64,000 nucleotides of DNA from Oryzias latipes (taxonomy: Eukaryota; Chordata; Actinopteri; Beloniformes; Adrianichthyidae). Location of the stretch: NCBI RefSeq assembly GCF_002234675.1, contig NC_019864.2, positions 17,704,082 through 17,768,081 on the forward strand, read 5' to 3'. The notes under the pieces are model-generated. The model had not been told where the DNA came from. It made no database searches and saw nothing but the letters and a program-made list of their open reading frames with translations. The number at the start of each line of letters is the position of its first letter. The first letter of the stretch is position 1. The translations under genes and the position numbers were made by a program. This document shows positions 13,501-24,800 of the stretch, piece after piece.

Positions 13501-16500
13501 GCAACCTCGCTGAAACTGAGTGTTGGCACTCACATACCCAGTCCAAGAAAATACTCAAGTATTTACACAAGCTTTCTTTCTAGGGTTAATTCCATGTGTG
13601 TATGGAAAACAAAAGACTTCTGCTGTTAGCAACTTTACGCTTTCATTTGTTAAAGCAAGAAATGCAAGAAAAGCAACAAAAACCCAAAAGGCAGCATTAC
13701 AAAGTGTTTGTTTGCTGGACCTCTAAGAACTCAGACAGGGGAATTCCCTGTCTGTTTGCCTAGGGAGTGGCAAATAAAATATTTGTTGAGCAGTGAATAA
13801 GTGATAGATATGCCTATTTTTTCTTTTTCAAGGTAAAAATATAAGACAAATATTCACTTTCTTTAAAAAGAAATTCAAATAGTTGAAGAGAGCTGTGAGG
13901 TTAATCTGGGCTATGCCTGTACATGTGTTTCTCTCTTGCGACATCTGTTTTTGCTGCTCACATCGACAGGTTTTATGCAGACATGTAACGCAACTGTGTG
14001 CTTCCTCGTGACTACATGCTTTGAGAGCCACAACTACGATAAAAACAAGAAGTTGCTGTTCTCGATAGAAAGAAACTGATGTCACATTCAGTCTAAAAAT
14101 GAAGTTCTTATCACGTTAACATCTCTAAATGAAGGACAGTGCCTTCTCTTATCAGGGAAAACATTGTTCATATTACAATTTACTTCCCCTGTTAAGTGTG
14201 TGCTCTAGTTCCACATTACATACGCTAAGCAGGTGTGTAATGAGACATGTTTACATCAGTTTCCTTTTTCCCTCTTTATTATTCACCACAAGAAAGAAAA
14301 CCTTTAAAATGTGAAGAAATACTTATCATTTTGCAGCATTTTAATTAAAAACATTATTTGAATACAAATACTTTTAATTGTTTCTCACAGAGAAAAAAAT
14401 ATTTAAAAAATGCTTTTAATGACTTCTAAAACATATTGCAAAGAAATTTAGACTTGTCCAGCTCAATCATTCAATATGGAATGTCTTTTGTAAATGAATT
14501 GAAAACACTATTTTTATTATATATGGTATCTGAAAATAAAACTCCTTTAATGATGTCAGTGGTTCACCTTGTCTTAAACTTTTTTAAATTCCTGCTCAGT
14601 TAACAAACTGGATTTAGGTGTAATTATAAAAATATAACTGATCCAGTAAAATCTAATCCAGTAATAATACATAAATTCAACTGATAAACTTAGTCACCCT
14701 AACCTCAAATAAAGCAACAACATTGCCGGACATGAAAGAATCTCAAATGGGGATGATGAGAGGACAGACGTATTGCTGTTCAGACCCCCTCGCTTAAGAT
14801 GAGGCACAGGTTTATTTTCGGATTCTGGAGGACGGAGGGGGAGTGTGGGGGTGTGAGGACTGAGGAATCTCTGACAAGGCCTTCCTTCAGGCTGAAACCT
14901 GCCTCTGGATTCTTCCCCCAGTCGTCTGTCATGTGAAGGCTTCTTTGTAATAAGAGCCACTTTTGATAATCAGGTTTCATCATGAAGTCTTATTCACTGG
15001 TGTCCCTGCCCCAGTGGGTCAATGTCTGAGATATTCAGCATCCTCACAGTTTAGACATGCACAACCCCCCCACCCAAAAGCATTCCCTGTAGTTCTCTTT
15101 TTCCCACTACATTTTTTTTGTTTGTTTGTTTTTTAACCACTGCAAGAGAAGTCATTACAGAGATCCTGTCTCTTTGGCTGCCTCACATGGTTACATGAAT
15201 GATACTGATTACCATGAGTCATATATGCTTCTTACATAATTTTTACAGTCTTTGCACAAAGTTAGAGGATCATATTTCTAAAGTGAAAGCCAAACCAGTG
15301 AAAAACCACAATACTCACCTCTGTGTGAATTGGAAGTCCAAGCAGTGACTTATCTTCAAGTGGTTTGCTGTTTTCTTGCTCTACAGACACCTTCATAGCT
15401 TCGGCAGCATCATTAGCCTCTACATTTCTCTTAGAGGTGCGTTCCTGGATGATATTAGGTGATAGTTTATGCTTGGTTTGCATTTCTTTGTGTAGAAAGT
15501 CATCCTTAAATTCAAGTCGTTCGATTGGTGCTGACTGTTGCTCCATGCTCAAAGGAAATGAAATGTCATTAGATTTATCCATCACAGGGGGTGCAGGCTC
15601 TTCGGTGAGTGGTTTGCACACTTCTGGATTATGCTCTGTGTGCAAAATGATATTGTGGCTTTTGATTTCAGGGAAGATCGACTGTTGTTGAGCCAACGTT
15701 TCTGAAAGAATACCTGTTTTTTCCACCTCCATGGACACACTTTCCTGTGTGAGTTGGGTATGCTCTGGCTGGAGATGAAATGATGGAGGCATGTCCAGCT
15801 GACAAGGCTGAACTTTAGTGTTTGATTTGTTCAATTCTTTATCTTCATTTTCAATGTTATCCCGAGAGTCCTTTTTACCTTTGCCAAAGAAGAAATCTTT
15901 AACCGAGTGGAACATCGAAGAAATGGATGCCTGGATATGGTGGGGATCATGATCCTTATGACCCTTGTTCTGATTATTGACATCTGAACTCCATTTACCG
16001 TGAGCTGTTGCATGCATCATTTCCTGCTGTTTTTCTCTGTCCACAACTAATTCCTCTTCTGTTCTTTTGTCTTTTTTGTGCTCTTCCTGTAATGCTTTCT
16101 CCTGATTGTTTGACTTGTTTCTCATCTCCTCTTGATCTTTTTCTTTATTTTCTCTGCAAGTAGATGTATCCATGTCTTTAGGGAGCTCTTCTTCAGGTAA
16201 GATCGGTCTTTCCTCAGCAGTTTGAGACTGAAGAGTCTCTGCTAAAAACTGTGCTAAACCGATTCCTCCATCATAGCAGTTTTCGCCTCCATTCCCCATT
16301 ATGTGGGTTCTGTCAGACCCACTGTTACTGCTCTCTTGTGGCTCCACGTTTACAACATTAGAAATCCTAATTCTCTTTCTGGCCAAAGTTTCCTCAGGCC
16401 GACATTCTACATTTATAGGTGAAGTGTCCGTGTCTTTGAGATCTGAGCCAATTCCATTTGGTATGGCAGCCTCTCCTGGCAGCTCCACCGACAGTTTGTC

Positions 16501-19462
16501 TGCTAGTGGGATGGAACGTTTCCTCTGTGGATGTTCTGGGCTTCTTTGTAGCTCTTTCTTCTGTATGTTTTCTTTGCTTACCTTTTTAGTCTGGTCTTCT
16601 AAGTCTTTTTTCTTCCTTTCTGCCTTCTGCTTTAGTTTAGCAAAGAACCGCTGGTGGATCTTGTATTCGTTCATGGTACCAACCTCCAAAACTCCAGAGC
16701 AAGAAACAATTCCTTTACTGTTAGAGGCAGAGACCTGATAGATTGCTGCATCATCCAATGTGCAACTGAAAACAAAAAATAAAAATGATTTTACAATTAG
16801 GATTTATTGAAGAGTGTTGTAACAGTACAAAGATTCCTTTTGTAAATTTTCTACACATGCTCGATCCTGCAGGGTTAAAGAAACTTGAGCCTATTTCAGT
16901 GGGTACCAGGAAGAACACTAGTTCATCCTAGCCTAAAGGAGAGAAGTAACCATTCAAACTCAGGGTCCTATTGAAACTAGCTTCAAGTCTGGTTCTTAGG
17001 AGCTTTCACCCTTACTAAACAACTAGAATATTTGAGGAGACAAACTGATGTGCACTGAATAACCCAGTGTGAAAGCCCTTTTACAATCACTTGTACAATC
17101 AAATTTGAATCTTAAAGATTCCCTCTGTTAATCTTTTATGCTATTTCAAAAGCCTTCCCAGTGGTGTTTGAATTGTGATTGTGCTGTTTTAAGCCAAAAT
17201 AATGATAATAAAAAAAAACGGTGTTGTTAACTATGTCAAGAACATAGTTTCTGCAGAGTGGCAGTAGTTCATTAAAAGAATTGCCTGTGAGTTGTGGGCA
17301 GGACTGTTGGAACCCCCCTGCCCCATTGCTGTGGACTCTCTGTTTACAAGTCTCCCACTAGCTTACAGCCCCTCACACCCCAAACCTAACATTACTGATG
17401 CAACAAGAATGGTGAGCAATATTGGAGCTATCCAGTCGTACAGTTTTTAGCGAGATGCCAGTTCGGACGAGGAAAATAAAGAGGTGCATGGATCTAGTCG
17501 TCTGCAAGTAGATGCATCAGAATGGAGCGAAGCAGGAGGAGCTTTTGGCTCACCCATTAAATATGCCACGCCCAAATTACATCTTTTTCAAACAGCAATT
17601 TTCCATCTGCTTCTGATCGCAAAAATTTGAGTAAAGAAGTATTGAAAATGCAATTTTGAGCTTTATTTTCTTTATGTATATTTATTTATATGTTAAAAAA
17701 ACCAAAACCCCACTTTACATCGGAGTAGGTCTGCAAACACAACATCCTCTTTTCTTCCTTTCTTTCTTCAGAAGGAAGCTGTAGTAGCCAGAGAAAATCC
17801 AAATATGCACTGTGAAAGCATGCAAACTCTCCATAGAAAGATCCCAGCAAGGATTCAAACTGGGAACTTCCTTGTTGTGAAGAAACAATTGGAACGACCA
17901 CAACAACATGCAATACCAAAACAAAGAAAAGACATTTCTGTTTTCTGGATAAAAAAAAGCCTGCAAGAGTTGCTCTTCCTTACTTGTAAATATGAAGAGT
18001 ATGGGTTTTTCCATTACGGCGGATTTCATACTTGGGGAGTCCACAATACCTGTCCATTTCTACATCATCCTTATACCATTTCAGTTCAGGAGTGGGGTAC
18101 CCTGAAGACAAAAATAAAAGAATTTCTCTTGAGAACATATGTATATGTATATATTGTTATTGTCTTAAGTAATTTTATGTGTCTATGATATAATTTGCAT
18201 GTGCCGTATTGTGTCTTATAAAAAAAATGGAATTGGAGCTGTGTGGGTGTTGTTATTGCATCATATTTGTAATGTGTCACTGCTGCTCCTGGAAAGCCCA
18301 GCCCATATAATCTTAAGGAACAGACTTGAATATTCTTTGGTTTGGGGACATATTGAGCAATTCAAAATAAGCAAAGTAGTTAATTTAGAGAGGAAAGACT
18401 TACTTTTTATCTCAACTTTGTAAAAGGTATCTACTTAAATCTGACTTTTTAGACTAATAATGCAAACTTTAAAAAGTGATCGGTACCTACCTGAAACCAC
18501 ACATGAGAATTTCACGTTACAGTTTTCTGAAACTGCCTTTGGTTTTAGTGTAGTCTCAAAAGTTGGCTGGATGTCTTCAGTCAGCTGAGCCATAACACTG
18601 CACAGAGTGCTCCTGGAAAGAAATGCAGATCCATTAAAGTCCGTTAGTTTCATAATAGTGGAATATTAGATGGACTCAATTTTTTACATATTTCAGTGAT
18701 GTCTTCACCTTGGCTCAGTGCATTGAGGTTATAATTCAGAATAAAATGTTAATGAAAATCCTTGGTAGTGACAACACTGTGACAACAACATGGATACTTG
18801 TGAGATTTCAAACAAAACAGAGCTGCCAATCCAGCACATAAAACCGAAAACAATCATTGGGGAACAAACTAGACAGTAGACATTACAGTTATAATTCATA
18901 GTGGTTTAATTGTTGGGATAAACCAATTTATACAGATAAAATGTTAGTTGGGGAGAGTGTTTTGAAATTAGGATTACCTCTTTGGCTTGTAGTGAGAATA
19001 CCTTGAATAGCTATTAAGATAGGAGGCAAATGAAGGAATGTCATTATTTAATTGGGATCTGCTTCAGGGGAAGCCTATTGATATTTATGTCATCAATTTA
19101 ACTGCCCTCCTCTTTAACAGATTGAGCATTTTTCATTGAGCATTAAGTTTGCATTGAGCATCTTTAGTCATACCTTACATTTAATGTTTGGTTTTGATTT
19201 TTCTTTATTTAATCCGTTTTTAGATTACTTTTGTTAATAAGCAGGTTTCTATTTATATATAACTGTATCAAACCTTTTTCATATTTTTCTACAAGTAAAA
19301 TTGTATAAAACAAGTTCCTTACCTGTTTTCAGGTCGAACATTTGACAGATAAGTGTTGCGGCTCTCTGAACGACTACTGGAGGAGCTGCCCTCCTCTTCA
19401 CTGAAGCTGCTGGTTCTCCCATTCCCAGAGAAAGAACGAGTCATTGTCCTCCTTGAAGTCAT
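7562..19462 (-). CDS. alpk3: Alpha-protein kinase 3 (ALPK3), complete, 13 coding exons
   Basis: Coding exons in transcript order: 19323-19462, 18491-18612, 17984-18101, 15319-16765, 10689-13113, 9667-9814, 9064-9191, 8950-8985, 8594-8868, 8431-8519, 8119-8348, 7986-8034, 7562-7895 (stop TGA). They join in frame to 1846 residues. The start is ATG at 19462, with MTSRRTM following. Domains: first Ig-like domain about 65-150 (GYPTPELKWYKDD, DAAIYQVSASNSKGIVSCSG); a long Ser/Glu/Lys-rich, probably disordered middle encoded by two giant exons (482 and 808 codons); second Ig domain about 1418-1510 (APQVIRKIRAEPFPDASG, DCGVYGCTISNDYGS); alpha-kinase domain about 1523-1765 (VGEEIEMTPLLF, EYCKIFAAEA, IPRYLMYRPAN, QCTYYCGLLGL, the last with the zinc-ligand Cys pair). 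ALPK3 acts at the M-band of striated muscle and loss causes cardiomyopathy; the kinase fold has been argued to be catalytically inactive. Fish can carry a and b copies; which one this is cannot be told. Confidence 0.95.
13114..15318 (-). other. alpk3 intron between the two giant exons
   Basis: This 2.2-kb intron runs from the donor GTGAGT (minus strand, at 15318-15313) to the acceptor before 13113. Open frames at 14694-14983 are proline-rich by chance and lack splice-consistent context. No repeat was recognised. Confidence 0.55.
16766..17983 (-). other. alpk3 intron with a dispersed-repeat copy
   Basis: This intron splits the first Ig domain. Its middle (about 17276-17546) is a reverse-oriented copy of the unnamed repeat also found at 31000 and 38262; the rest is unremarkable AT-rich DNA. 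Confidence 0.6.
17276..17546 (-). repeat. Unnamed dispersed repeat, copy 1 (reverse orientation)
   Basis: On the minus strand this reads CGCTCCATTCTGATGCATC, then GCTCCAATATTGCTCACCAT, TGTTGCATCAGTAATGTTAG, GAGGGGCTGTAAGCTAG and CCTGCCCACAACTCACAGG. The same ordered blocks occur at about 31000-31415 and 38262-38660. The part ending in CTGCTGCTCTGCAG, present in the other two copies, is missing, so this copy is truncated. Confidence 0.8.
18613..19322 (-). other. First coding intron of alpk3, no feature seen
   Basis: AT-rich intron of 710 bp between the exon with the start codon and the exon encoding STLCSVMAQLTED. No repeat, RNA gene or other exon was recognised. Confidence 0.5.
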
Positions 19463-19915
19463 TCTCCACTCAAGCAATCCACAAAAATATAAAGAAAATT
19501 CTAGCTACAGGTATCATCTGAAGTTTGAGAAAATGAAAACTGCCCCCTTGTAAAATCCAGTAGTTAGGGATCATTTAATGGGACCTTCCACCAAAAGAAA
19601 TCTGGAGATGAAATAAAAAAAAAAAAAACACTACAAATAAGTACATTTCTGCCAGAAGTTAGTAAAAATAAAACAAAACAAACAAAGAACAGTTATCACA
19701 GTCACTGATTAAGGCTAAACACTTGTCCTTTCAAACCAAGCAAACTCTGGCACTAGCAAGTTATAAATAGTTTTTCCTATCAGGTTGTTGTAAAGGTTTT
19801 AGAGATCAAAATAAAATCTTAGCTCTGAGATTTATTCATGTATATCGACACACTTAGATTGTTTTCTAGTTACCTTAAAATTGCTCCTCATCTTGTTCAA
19901 CTTACCAAGAAGATG

Positions 19916-19972
19916 TTGTCAGTGTGCTTTGGAGCTAAAGTCTGTGAGGAAAATCTGTAACCGCCTATCATA
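19916..19972 (-). other. Likely non-coding first exon of alpk3
   Basis: On the minus strand, a donor (CTTCTTG then GTAAGTTG) follows 19916. A clean acceptor (ATCTCCAG) precedes 19601, so 19463-19601 would be the rest of the 5' UTR in the start-codon exon. The upstream edge is only inferred from the TATA-like element about 30 bp further upstream. Confidence 0.5.
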
Positions 19973-19996
19973 GACATGCATGTGTTGCCAGAAGCT

Positions 19997-20006
19997 CTAT
20001 TTATAG
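19997..20006 (-). promoter_or_regulatory. TATA box / MEF2 consensus at the alpk3 promoter
   Basis: The minus strand reads CTATAAATAG, which fits both a TATA box and the MEF2 consensus (CTA, four A/T, TAG). It lies about 25-35 bp upstream of the proposed non-coding first exon. MEF2 drives many striated-muscle genes, which suits a sarcomeric gene. This is a sequence match only. Confidence 0.55.
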
Positions 20007-20009
20007 CAG

Positions 20010-21830
20010 ACCCACAAATAGGTGCAAGGGCCCATCAGATTTTCCAAAACTAAATTTTAGATTTTACTTCATACTTTGAGCTTTAAAGTCAATATTTAAA
20101 CAGATTGCATTCCCCGTGACTTTTAATGTCATCGGCTATTGTATGAAATTATTTTATGGCTTTGTTATTCCCTGTTGACGATAAATTGCAGACTTCCAAA
20201 CCATGCTTCATATACTGTAAACAAAAAAGGCGTTAAACATTGTTTTTTTGTGGTGATTATAAAGATATAAATAATTTTATATTTGCTTTACTTTTATTAG
20301 TGTAAAAATTCTCAACAAATACAAACAACACCAGATTTTCCCTCAATTTCCTGCAACTAATTACGACAGAGTTTTGGGGCCCTCCAAAAAGAAAAAAAGT
20401 AATTACGAGATTTAAAGTCATAAATTTATGACATTTACGAGATTTAAAGTCTAAAATTTACGACTTTAGTCTCGTAATTTAACAGTTATGTGTTTTTTCT
20501 CGTAAATTTACAACTTTAAAGTCGTAATTTAAAAAAATAGTTTGTAAATTGGCCCTAAAACTCTGTGGTTACTAAGCCTCAGTTTCACATGATGCCCTTA
20601 ATATAGGGTTTTAATATTTCTTTGCTAAAATACTTTCAAGTAATAGAATTATGACATATTAAGTAAGACATATTTCCAAGACATATTTAAAACCTCATTA
20701 AAATGCTGGTTTAGTGAATGAAGTTTGCTAAAAAGCTATTGCTTATTTTTAATACTAAAAAATTGTTGTAAATTAAACAAAATCGAAAATACATGAGGAT
20801 ATATAGGGTTATATGCAAAACAATGATAAGTGATAAATCCCTTGTTTTTGATTATCACATCTCTTTTTTATAGTACAAAATTCAAGAATGAAGCAAAGCA
20901 CAACAATATTCTACTATTGTTATTTTTACAGTTCATTTGCTGCAATTTAGATTCCAAGCTAGAGTTTGGTAGTTGTTCTATTTTGCACCTTTTCAAAAGT
21001 GTCTCTCCCTGGTTTCTATGTTTTTTGTTACACAAAAAGCTTGTAACGTGCTCACAACAGTGAATCTCTAGACCAAAAAATTATTTTTGTAGGCGTAGTC
21101 GACTGTTATTTGACAAAAACTAAAAAAATTGGATTTTTTTTAAATAAATGTGCAACGACTGACCCCAATTTGAGGTTAAGTTGCCTTGCCAAAGAGGCAA
21201 ATTCCTTTTTACCGTAACATTGGTAAAAAATACGCATGCGTGTTTTCATTATACAAGTTTTCTGTTTAACAAACCACAGGGCATCCTCTTATATTTGTTA
21301 TTTTTCCCAATAAACACTATTTTTGCTCTATATCTATAATAAAGGCCTAGTTTCAAAGTGTTAGAGTCAACGTCTTGTCTGAACTGCTGTCGTATTACAG
21401 TATTTACGGTAATGTGTGTGTGTGTGTGCCCTTTTGGTTTGCTGTGCTTTTCCGGGAAAGGAGCTTTTTTCTCTCTATATATATGAAGTTAAAAGAGCCA
21501 GAGCAAGAAAACATGAGCCGCGAACGAGATCAGACAAATGCTCCATAAGTGCGAAGCTGACGGCAAGTATACACTAAAGCATTCTTTTTTTTTAAAATAC
21601 AGATTATAAATGAGAAAAGAGACTTGATTGGATTAAAAAATCGGGCTGTTGACAACAGCATGACATTTCGCTATAAACGCGCATTTCTCTGGAAATAAGA
21701 AGTTACGTTTAGGACTGAACGTCGATCTTCAAGTGTTTTCAAGTGGAGAATATACTTTTATTTTCGTGAGATGCGTTATTATGTTTATTTTAGTAAATGG
21801 AGGCGGTCTAATTAATCTTTTTTTTTACAG
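20010..21830. other. Divergent intergenic region between alpk3 and the paracaspase gene
   Basis: This region holds one MITE (20366-20566), a short GT run (about 21413-21427), and the presumed promoter and 5' UTR of the paracaspase. A possible upstream non-coding exon lies around 21440-21550, where GCGAAGCTGACGGCAA is followed by GTATAC, but its limits are not defined by the sequence alone. Confidence 0.45.
20366..20566. mobile_element. Small MITE-like element with 16-bp inverted ends
   Basis: Left end ACAGAGTTTTGGGGCC (20366-20381) matches the reverse complement of the right end (20551-20566) at 15 of 16 bases. The interior is a string of palindromic A/T-rich units such as GACTTTAAAGTCGTAA and TAAATTTACGA. 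No coding capacity; no convincing target duplication seen. Confidence 0.65.
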
Positions 21831-21840
21831 CCAGAGAAAA

Positions 21841-21852
21841 ATGCACAGATGA
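21841..21852 (+). promoter_or_regulatory. Three-codon upstream ORF overlapping the paracaspase start
   Basis: ATG CAC AGA TGA ends in a TGA that overlaps the proposed main start (ATGA at 21849-21852). If 21849 is the true start, this minimal uORF would be expected to lower or condition translation. Confidence 0.45.
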
Positions 21853-24800
21853 CGGGATCCCGCTATAGTCAAATCATGACAAGAGGTTTGTTATTTTCCT
21901 AAACATAAATCGCACCGCCTTTAACAGTCTTTCTGACTAACTCTAATGTATGACAGCTGAAGTTTTGCCTTGTTTTGTTAAAGAAATCGTGATTGTGCGC
22001 CATCCCGTTTCCGTGTGCGTACCTGTGAACCATAAGGTGACCCTGCGAGTCCGCGCTGAGGGCACAGGCATCCTCAATTACCAGTGGTTCTCTGAGGACG
22101 AAAACGCAGTAAGTTGGGTTAAAAATATTGGAATAATTGGAATAATTTAGTTGGAAAAACAAGAATTGGTTTATTCTTTGCCGCTTGCAGCATCATTTTT
22201 AAATTATATATTTCTCTGCTCTTAATTTTCTGTCTTAAACAAGGTAAAAAATAAAAAAAACTTTTTTTGTTGTTGAATTTCTCAAGGTACCTGGTGGCAC
22301 TGAATCAAACCTGACAATTACAGCTACAAAAACCCAGCTTTTTGTGTGCAGAGTGAGTGACCACTTCCTCAACTATGTGTTCAGTGAATGGGTAAAGGTG
22401 AAGGTGCTGGACATTAGTAAATCAGGTAAATTGTTTTTGCAGGGTACGAGTGAACATTGTCTCTTTGAAAATGGAAAGTTTGTTAAAAACTTTTGTTTCT
22501 TTTCAGGATTACCTGTTGACTGGCAGGGAAATCCGCACATTGCTATTAACCCTAAACCTCAAACCATTCAGCGAGGCTCAAAACTCACTCTCCTCTGTGC
22601 TGCCTTTGGCATCCCCGCCCCTCACTACCAATGGTACCAAAATGGACAGCCTTTGCTGGACAAGACAAGTGACACGCTACAGGTGGGAAATGATGCAAAC
22701 ACATTACAGCCATGGCTAATATTACATTTAGATTGGTATTGACAGTAAAAGGAGTGTCCAAGAAGATAACCTGGTTTATTGATCTTACAGATTTCCCATG
22801 CAACCTCTGAACACGCAGGATCATACCTGTGCTCTGTATCTAATGTGCTGGAGGAAAGATGGACCGATGCAGTTGATGTTAACATTGGTAGGTTGAGAGT
22901 AAATTTTATAAAATAATATTTTATAACAAAAAGAAACCCAGCTTTATTCTCACTCCTTTCATTCCACTGACTTTGCTCAAAGCTCAAGTTTTTTCCATTG
23001 AGCTTGAGGTACTTTCCCATTTTCACTGAATTAAAAGGAAGTTGGTTAACTCCAAACAGAGCTTGGTCTAAATCTTAGACTTGAAACAGGAAAGTGATGC
23101 AAACTGAAACTAACTTTGCCATCTGTCTTCTGTTTATGACTTATGTTTTGATACATCCAGTGCATCACCACAAAAATCAATCACAGCGTGGAATAATACA
23201 TTTGTGTACTTTCAAAATGAATACAATCAGGTCGATTACTAAAGTGAAACGATTGTGTTAAACTGATTTTTACTCTTCTTTTATATCCATTAGTGCAACC
23301 TGACCAGCTTCCTCCCGCAGTGCTCACAGGTACGGTTTATCCAGTTTGCAATATTGGATTAGATTGCATGATTACATTGATCTAGTTATGAATATAGTTT
23401 TCATACTTTGTTTTTCCTTCTATTTAAAGCTACTGATAAAGTTGCCCTTCTTATTGGCAATCTAAACTATTCCAACCACCCGGTCTTGATGGCGCCCCTG
23501 ATGGACGTGCGGGAGTTGGCCAACCTGTTGCAGCAGCTTGACTTCAGGGTGGTTTCCTTGCTGGACCTCACCATGGGGGAGATGCGGTCTGCTATAGACA
23601 AGTTCCTGCAGCTCCTTGACAGAGGAGTTTATGGTAATAGGTTTATTTCCATAACTGTTATATAGATATGACACATTTTTGAAAATGTTAAAGCTACTTT
23701 TGGAGATATTTCAAAAATATTCAAATCGTTGTCATGTTCTGGTATTGGCTGTGGTCAACTTGTAGATAGTAAAACTGTGTATCTGGGTGTCATAAGGGGT
23801 TGAGTGAATAATTAACCAAAATTAGATTAAAATTTTCACATTTTTTTTATTTTATTTGTGAGCAAAAATATATTTTATTCTAGCTTGTGAATTCCTACTG
23901 AATTTAGAATTAGAAGTTGTTCATAGTGTGGTTTGGGTTTGATTTGTTTATTGACTGTAAACAATACAACAAAAATCCCACAAATACACCAAACTCATTA
24001 CAGAATTAATGAAATGCATTGATTAAAAAGAAAATAAAAAATACCTATATATAATCACAATCATAAATAGAGATTTTTGCAATGATGCAGACCATAAACA
24101 CTTTGGGTCACATTATATTTATTCAATATAATGATTTTAAACTAAAGTCAAGTAGATTTACTGCCTGAAAAGGAGGAGGAAGAAGCGAACTATATATCTA
24201 TATTCTATTGTGGCAAAAAGATTCATTGTGTATATTATTAAAAGAAACAATGACGATGAAAAATCTCTAAAGTCTGTAAGATTTTTTGTAAAATCGTGTA
24301 AAAATACCAAAACAGAGCACCTAACTAACCAGTCATATTAATTAAATCAATGGAATACTTTCTGCTATTTTTACTGTTATATAGGTATTACATAAAATAT
24401 TGTTACCTTACCTTGCCATGTAGATTAGATATATCATTATTTTTCTATATATTTTCACATCTTTCTCTTCAAAGTATATGCTTTAAATAAATTATCATCT
24501 TTATATACAGCCAGTCTTAATATTATTTATTCCAGTTGTTGACTTTTAAAATTTCAACTGTGATGGTAAAGCTGATCTAATCTAATCTGGACTATTTTGG
24601 TTGCATCACAGGCCTTTTTTACTATGCTGGTCATGGGTATGAACATGCTGGGAGGAACTACCTAGTAGCTGTTGATGCTCCACAGCCGTATCGGCCTGAA
24701 AACTGCATCTGTGTGCAGAGAGTCATGCACAAAATGCAGGAAAGGCAGACTGCGCTGAGTGTAATGCTTCTGGATACCTGCAGAAAATGGTTAGTGATGT

